This document shows, one piece after another, positions 58,144 to 64,000 of a DNA stretch of 64,000 nt; within the stretch, counting starts at the first letter, position 1, and every line of letters starts with the position of its first letter. The notes below the pieces were generated by a model. That model had not been told where the DNA came from. It did no database searches and saw nothing but the letters and a program-made list of their open reading frames with translations. The DNA comes from Allomyces macrogynus ATCC 38327 (lineage: Eukaryota; Blastocladiomycota; Blastocladiomycetes; Blastocladiales; Blastocladiaceae), in assembly GCA_000151295.1 (NCBI GenBank), contig GG745352.1, positions 74,716-138,715 of the forward strand. Direction: 5' to 3'. Both the position numbers and the translations under genes were made by a program.

Positions 58144-59939
58144 ATGTGCAAGTTTTGCGAATGCCCAAAACGGGCGCCTGCACGCAGGCGTCGCCTTCTT
58201 TATTGCGACCATTGCTTTGCGATTGTAAACTTGCTTTTTGGCGAAATAATGTACCACTCTTGCTTGTGACCCCTGGACGTCCTTGCCATCCCAGCTGCCA
58301 GCGTCCGGCTGGGATGGTGCGCGCCGCTGATTCCCACGCACCGTCAACACACGCGACGGATCGACCAAGAAACTGCAAGCGCCCAGCGGGACACTGCGCC
58401 AACGGTCGGCCGCCGCCACCACCGTGATTGTCGTCTCGCCCATCGACCAGGTCAGCGCGGAGACCAACGCGCCGCGGGCCCCCTCGTTCCACACACATTC
58501 GGGCACGTTGCGGCAACACCGACGCCGTCGTCTCGGGCAAGCCTGGCGAGCCCGTCCGTGCCCGACCATCGCTGGATATTTATTAGCTTTCCCAACCATT
58601 TCTGGCAACTGCTGCACATATCGCTCGCAGCGCTTTCCACGTTCTGCATCTCGGCCGACGCGTCAGGCGCGCGACATGAAGCGCAAACAACAACGAACTC
58701 ATCATGATCACAATCAACACAACGATCTCGCGCTTCCTGGGCTTCCCGAGCTCGCAACTGGTCGCAATACAATGGCAGCAGCAAACTTTCTTGCTGACGA
58801 AGCCATCGTCGACGAAGGTCATGCTGGTCGGCCATCAACAGCGACGGCGACGCGCCATCACTTGCCTGTCGACCAGCTCGCCCGTGCTCTCCAAACAAGG
58901 CGAGCAGATCGGGCTCGCACCACGGCGCGCTCGCGCACCACGATGTTCTGAATGGCGTGTTGATGCCGCGCTCCGCCCTCGTCGCGTTGCTCTTCGCAAA
59001 CGACACGACCGCGTGTTACCTCCACTTCTCTCGCTATCGCCCATTTCCCACGACCGTCGTCGCTTGTCGCTTTGGGCTGGCCTCGGGCGGGCCCGGCACG
59101 GCGGCCTGGGCACCGATACTTGGGACGGGAATCGTGTCCATGTCCCGCCAACCAAAGGAAGGCGACGACAAGTGCGGGGAGGCGGTGGCACCCGTGTTGT
59201 GGGGGCAGCGCGCGCACACTTGTCGCTTATTGTTGGCCTGTCGGGGCGCGGCAAGAAGCATCTTCGCCACCACGGACACAGGCAACCAGGCCCATCGCAC
59301 CCTCTCGGTCGAATGCAGGGGACATGGTGGATTGCCGAAATCGTTTCTTGGCCAGCCCTCGTAAGCGCGTCGATACTCTCGCCCGGGTTACCGCGGCTGC
59401 GCACCCCTTGTTCTTCAGAGCCGATTGGTGTCGTACAAGGACTGCGCCTCACACGACGTGCTGCACCACCTGTTGCGCAGCGCACACACGCGGCCGGCAA
59501 GCGCGGCGCGACGACGACGTGCCCGCGTGTCCGTGTGTGACACGCAGCTCGAAACACTAGGTGCTGCCGCCGGCACGCCAAATATTTAATGGGTCGACGC
59601 CCCCCTTCCCCCCTGCATTGTGCTCATTTCTCGCCAACGACCGAGCTCACGGACGACCTGGTTGTCGACGTGCTCGCTCGCCGCGACCGACTCTTGCCCG
59701 GCGACGACAACGGACGGCCCGACGCGTGCATTACCGCTGCGTGTGACGGGGCCATCGCTGACCAAACCCGCCGACGCGCGACGCACTTACCGCCGACAGC
59801 CGCTGCTGCCCGCTCGCTCTCTCGCTCTCGTCTCGACGGAGCCCACGCTCTCCACCCTCTCCGCGCCCCGCTGCGCCACTCGATTCCCGCAAACCGCAAC
59901 CCAACGAGCACGAGAACGATCACGACGACTGCGACGACC
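58144..59939. other. Long spacer upstream of GPCR 3, no confident gene
   Basis: Long open frames occur on both strands but conflict with one another and are rich in Arg, Ala and Pro. One minus-strand frame (about 58835 down to 58452) contains CVDCDHDEFVVVCASC and CSSC, which could be a zinc-binding pattern, but no start, splice model or family is evident. A GATATTTATTAG element occurs at 58572-58583. The promoter of GPCR 3 lies at the right end, with an AATATTTAA string near 59580. Confidence 0.4.
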
Positions 59940-61541
59940 ATGACCGTGTTTGACGAGAGCGAGGTCAACTCGCTGTCGCTCGCCTCGCGCGTGTCCGGGG
60001 CCCTGTCGCTCATCTCGACACTCGCGATTCTCGGGGACCATCTGTACAACCGTATCCGCGGAGCGCCCGCGACATCGAGCTCGCGCATCATTCTGTGGTG
60101 GACCATGTGCGACCTGATCGTGACCCCGTTCCTGGTCCTCGGCCGCGACTTTGTTCCAGAGCCGCACGACGCGCTGTCGCCGAGCGTCTGGTGCCAGGCG
60201 CAGGGCATCGTCATCAACTTTGCGTATATCGCGTCGGCATGCTGGGCGATGCTCATGGCGGCCACGTCCTACTTGGCCGTCTGCTGGAAATGGTCGCTGC
60301 GCGATATCGTCCGATACGAGCGGACCTGGTTCCACGCGTTTGCGTGGGGACTGCCGCTGATCATGACGGTCGTGCCCATTTTCACGGCACCGATCACGCG
60401 CAACTCGTTGGTCACGCATGAGCCGGCCGCGCTCTGGGGGGACGCGATTTATTACTGGTACGTGACGCGCGCGGATCTGGTTTCGAATCAGAGCGGTGCA
60501 AGAGAGTGTACTTCTGACGCTCGCTATGTTTTGCTTTTTCACAGCTGGTTTTCGAACGGGTGGGCACCGTACCGCATGGTTCGTAACGTGGTCGAAAATC
60601 AGTCCGCCAGTCCTCGCCGCTCACGCCCGCTCATGCGCTCCGTTTTAGTACTTTTTCTACAACGCCATCATCGGGTGCTTTTTCCTCAACCTGATCATGT
60701 ACGTGCGCGTGGGCATGGAAATCTGGCGCGTTTTCAACGAGTACGTGTGTTTCCTCGCCTGTCATCGCGCCGTTCGGTCATGCACGGTGCTCACCCTCGT
60801 TCCGCTCCGCTTGCTTTCACCAGGGCCAACACAATGGGTAAAGTGAGCTCTACGCCACACGCGCGATTCCACGCGCGGTACCGGTTCGCCATCAAGTGTT
60901 CCATGTACCTTGCCGTGTTCGTGCTCGTCTACGGGTTCGCGCTCACGAACCGCGTCGAGACGCTCGTCAACCCGGACAACCCGCTGTTTGCCCTCGCCAT
61001 GCTTCACGGGATCATGTTCCCGCTCAAGGGTACGCCCGGCAACCCTCTCGCCAACCTTCTCCACCGCGTTTGCTCACCCCAACCCCCCCCCCCCCCCCAT
61101 CTCCATCTAGGCACACTCAACGCCCTCGTCTACTTCTCGTCGCACATCATGGGACGCGCCGGCGGCGTCCTCTACCACTCGGGCGACTCGACCGACGGGT
61201 CCTCGGGCCAAAAGACGGGCACTTCCGCGTCAGCCTCGCACTCGGCCTCACACTCGCGCATGGAGTTTGGGCTCGCGTCACGCACAGGCAACGTCCCGCT
61301 CACCGGGTCGATCGCGTCGCAGACGCCACGACCGCCAGCATCACCCGCGCCCATGCGGTGGCCCGAGAGCGATATCAAGTCGGCGGGCGGACATTATGCC
61401 GCGCCCGTGCCCACGTTTGAGAAGCCGCGGCCGACGTACGGGTCCGCGAGCCCGGCGCCTCAGGGCGGGGATGGGAGCGGGGGGCAGAGCGGACGCAGTG
61501 GAGGTGGTGGGGGTGCCCCGCAGCGGCCAATGTATTTTTGA
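59940..61541 (+). CDS. cAMP-receptor-like (class E) GPCR 3
   Basis: Five exons, 59940-60457, 60545-60578, 60649-60740, 60824-61029 and 61111-61541, give 426 residues. Introns 1 to 3 are at the same places and phases as in the receptors at 4013 and 6556. A fourth, with a long C run at its 3' end, splits TM7 and is absent from those. TM2 has IILWWTMCDLIVTPFLVLG, TM3 AQGIVINFAYIASACWAML, TM6 FAIKCSMYLAVFVLVYGFAL. The paired cysteines are in VWCQAQG and YYCWFS, the second codon split by intron 1. The tail is Ser/Thr/Gly/Pro-rich rather than acidic. Ligand and G-protein partner unknown. It is the first of the right-hand tandem pair; sequence is closer to its neighbour than to receptors 1 and 2. 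Confidence 0.87.
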   Translation: MTVFDESEVNSLSLASRVSGALSLISTLAILGDHLYNRIRGAPATSSSRIILWWTMCDLIVTPFLVLGRDFVPEPHDALSPSVWCQAQGIVINFAYIASACWAMLMAATSYLAVCWKWSLRDIVRYERTWFHAFAWGLPLIMTVVPIFTAPITRNSLVTHEPAALWGDAIYYWYVTRADLVSNQSGARECTSDARYVLLFHSWFSNGWAPYRMVRNVVENQSASPRRSRPLMRSVLVLFLQRHHRVLFPQPDHVRARGHGNLARFQRVRVFPRLSSRRSVMHGAHPRSAPLAFTRANTMGKVSSTPHARFHARYRFAIKCSMYLAVFVLVYGFALTNRVETLVNPDNPLFALAMLHGIMFPLKGTPGNPLANLLHRVCSPQPPPPPHLHLGTLNALVYFSSHIMGRAGGVLYHSGDSTDGSSGQKTGTSASASHSASHSRMEFGLASRTGNVPLTGSIASQTPRPPASPAPMRWPESDIKSAGGHYAAPVPTFEKPRPTYGSASPAPQGGDGSGGQSGRSGGGGGAPQRPMYF

Positions 61542-62764
61542 GTGAGAAGGGTGCGCGGCGGTGACCGCGCTTATGAGCAGTTGACACAATTTTTTGAGAT
61601 GATGGTTTTCGATATGCCGGGCTGGCCCCATATTGTTATTTTTCGTTGGCCACGGGCGCGAGATGACATGTACATGCTTTATAGAATCCGTTGGCAGTGC
61701 CATTCGTGGACTGACACCGTCGCGTCATGTTCGATTGGACATGGCGGCAGGAGAGGGTTATCACAAAGAGCTTGAATGGGGTCCCTTGTGCTTGTCACTG
61801 CGGATTGCCAATAAATACGCGCCGATCCTTCTTTGTTGTGCGACACATATCCTCCAAACGCGCGAGACCCTGCTCGCCACGTCCAGCTCGTCCCGTCGCG
61901 ACGCCCGCGCGACGCCCTCCTCCTATAACCGCCTTGCCGGTCTCTTTAAGACAGGCCGGGCGACATTATGCACCGATTCGGCGTTCGGGCCGTATTGATT
62001 TACCGCTGGGTCCACGAGAGGGACATCCTCGACGGCGGGGCGTACGTGGTATTGTGGCGCTGCGCGCTCACCTCAGCGTGGCACCTCTCGCCTTCGCGCG
62101 CGCGCACGGTTCGCGCTCGGCGATCACACCATGCTCCGGCGTGGAACTGCCACGCGTCGCGACGCGTCGCCTCTCGCCCTTGATGTTCCACAAAACTACG
62201 CCCCCCTTTGTTGCGCACTGGTGTCGGTCGCGCGACCTGGGCGGAGCCGAAGGCGATGTGAGGCAACGTGGGCATCGCGGCCGAAATCAACCCGAATCAA
62301 CCGACCGTCGCCGGCGGCCGCTTCACGCTCCCTTGTTGAAGGCAGAGGACCCATGACAAGAAGAGGAAATCAATGGTCCGGGGCGGGCCGACGCCCCCCT
62401 TTGCCGTGCATAACGGTTCCGTCGTGCACGGCGAGTCCGGCAGGCGGCAGGACGGCGGCAACGTGGCGATGCTGGACGAATACGTATATCGACCTGACGG
62501 GCCGACGCCAGCGCCGCCCCACTGCTCCTTGAAGATGAGATCCAGACGCGCGCGGCGGGGAGGTCGAAACTCTCCGTCTCTCCCACTTTTGCTGCTCAAT
62601 TGCACTTCCACCGCACCGCGAACCGTGTCCCGTCAATCTGCACCGCGCCACCGCCGTTTCCCGTCGCGTTTGACGTTGTGGCAAGCCTCTCCACCCTGTT
62701 CGCGACTTGCATCGCCACTTGAACTCCGCCAACCGCGACCGCGACTGCGACCGTACCTGCGATC
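61542..62764. other. Spacer between GPCR 3 and GPCR 4
   Basis: AT-rich 3' flank followed by a GC-rich upstream region for GPCR 4. Contains CCTATAAC at 61921-61928 and CTTTAAG at 61944-61950, neither placed convincingly as a promoter. No gene is supported. Confidence 0.5.
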
Positions 62765-64000
62765 ATGGGCGTCTTCACCGTGGACGAAGTCAGCGCGCTG
62801 GCGCTGGCAGCTCGCATCACCGGCACACTCTCGTTCGTGGCCACGCTCACGATCCTCGGCGACCACCTCTACCGGCGTTCGCGCGGCGCGCCGTCCACGT
62901 CGAGCTCGCGCATTATTTTCTGGTGGACCATGTGCGACCTGATTGCGACCCCACTTTTGGTACTCGGGCGCGACTTTGTTCCGGCGACGCACGAGGAAAT
63001 CCCGAGCCCATGGTGCCAGGCGCAGGGGTTCTTGATGAATTACTCGTACTTGGCGTCGGTCTTTTGGGCCATGTTCATGGCGGCCACGTCCTACCTGGCC
63101 GTCTGCTGGCGGTGGTCGCTCCACGATATCGTCAAGGCCGAACGCTGGTTTCATTTGATTTCGTGGGTTATCCCAATGATCTTGACACTCGTGCCGATGT
63201 TTACGGCGACGCCCGAGCGCAATGCAACCGCGTCGGGGCATCCGGCGCCGTTGTGGGGCGACGCAATTTACTACTGGTACGCGTCGAATCACTGGCTCTT
63301 TGCTCAAGATGGGACGCACGGTTCATCGCGCTGACGCGGTCTCTTTGTGAGCAATGTTTTAGCTGGATCTCGGACGCATGGGCGCAATATCGAGTGGTAC
63401 GTCACCTCTCGACCACCAATAATCGCGCTGCCAATCCGTTACGTCCGCGCTCACCAACCCTCGTCGCCCTTGACAGTACTTTTTCTACAACCCCGTTATG
63501 ATCTGTTTCTTCATCAACGTCATCATGTACCTGCTCGTCGTCAAGGAAATCTGGCGCGTCTTCCACGAGTACGCCCATCCCGCTTCCCATTCCACGCATG
63601 CCGCCGATCCTAACACTCTCGCGCACCCACGACAGAGCCAACTCGATGGGTAAAGTGAGCGCGTCGCCCAACGCACGCTTCCACGCGCGGTATCGGTTCG
63701 CCATCAAGTGCGCCATGTACCTCGGCGTTTTCGTGCTCGTCTACGGTTTCGCGCTGGCCAACCGGCTCGAGTCCATGCTACACCCGGACGACCCGCTGTT
63801 TGCGCTTGCAATGCTGCACGGGATTATGTTTCCGCTCAAAGGTGCGCGCGACCTCCCCCCACCACCTCTCTCCGCCCTGTATATACCCTTTCCTAACGCG
63901 CAATTCCCCACCACCAGGCACGCTCAACGCCATCGTCTACTTCTCGTCCCACATTATGGCACGCACAGGCGGCGTCCTGTACCACTCGGGCGACTCGACC
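62765..64000 (+). CDS. cAMP-receptor-like (class E) GPCR 4, truncated by window end
   Basis: The visible exons are 62765-63276, 63363-63396, 63477-63568, 63636-63841 and 63918 onward. Exons 2, 3 and 4 (34, 92 and 206 nt) match those of GPCR 3 exactly in length. The start gives MGVFTVDEVSALALAARITG. TM2 is IIFWWTMCDLIATPLLVLG, TM3 AQGFLMNYSYLASVFWAMF and TM6 FAIKCAMYLGVFVLVYGFAL. The cysteine pair is in PWCQAQG and YYCWIS. The reading frame is intact to the window edge, at TGGVLYHSGDST just after TM7, so only the cytoplasmic tail is missing. Confidence 0.87.

Noticed and set aside
58704..59581. Overlapping 278- and 248-codon frames on opposite strands
   Set aside because: They cover the same bases, neither has a recognisable motif, and both are rich in Arg/Pro/Ala as expected of random GC-rich sequence.

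Overview
The window is nuclear DNA of a GC-rich eukaryote with many short GT-AG introns (about 55-250 bp, most 60-100). Donors are usually GTACG, GTGCG or GTTCG. The gene mix is cAMP-receptor-like (class E) GPCRs, an ADAM-type metalloprotease, a PAK kinase, malate synthase, an ADP/ATP carrier, PRMT1, GPN1, WDR89 and EndoU. This suggests an early-diverging zoosporic fungus, perhaps Blastocladiomycota or a chytrid. That placement is an inference from gene content and style, not a database match.

Layout. (1) 1-2.86 kb is one arm of a near-perfect inverted repeat whose other arm is 26.03-28.89 kb. Each arm carries a convergent pair: an F-box/LRR-like gene and an NSUN-type RNA methyltransferase. 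(2) 3.3-8.8 kb holds a decayed LRR fragment, two tandem GPCRs (the second with a 1-nt frameshift) and a four-exon 87-residue gene. (3) 9.4-20.8 kb is a housekeeping block: PAK kinase with an 11-nt microexon, WDR89-like, NAP/SET histone chaperone, ADP/ATP carrier, mitochondrial uS8 and a Pex24/Pex30-like peroxin. (4) 21-24.3 kb holds two decayed ankyrin-like paralogues in opposite orientation and an unrecognised ORF. (5) 24.5-29.5 kb has GPN1, the intact NSUN gene and the complete F-box/LRR gene. (6) 30-34.7 kb has a second F-box-type gene and decayed ankyrin-like and LRR copies. (7) 35.3-46.1 kb has malate synthase, a broken gene with dsRBD-like segments, an ADAM-like protease and a RING-LON protein ending in a CaaX box. 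(8) 46.9-51.4 kb has two tandem HAD phosphatases, a four-exon 229-residue gene and another ankyrin-like copy. (9) 52.6-58.1 kb has a kinesin-13-like motor, PRMT1 and an EndoU nuclease with a Gln/Tyr-rich N-terminus. (10) 59.9-64 kb has two more tandem GPCRs, the last running off the window.

Two themes stand out. The first is a cAMP-receptor-like GPCR family present as two tandem pairs with the same first three introns and a conserved cysteine pair. The second is a set of lineage-specific F-box/LRR and ankyrin-like genes that has been duplicated, inverted and degraded, next to one pair that has been copied or homogenised almost without change. Housekeeping genes lie between these turnover zones, and several sit as divergent pairs over short shared promoters (WDR89/NAP, GPN1/NSUN, PRMT1/EndoU). 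Exon boundaries were read from GT-AG signals, frame continuity and paralogue or family comparison, without transcript data.
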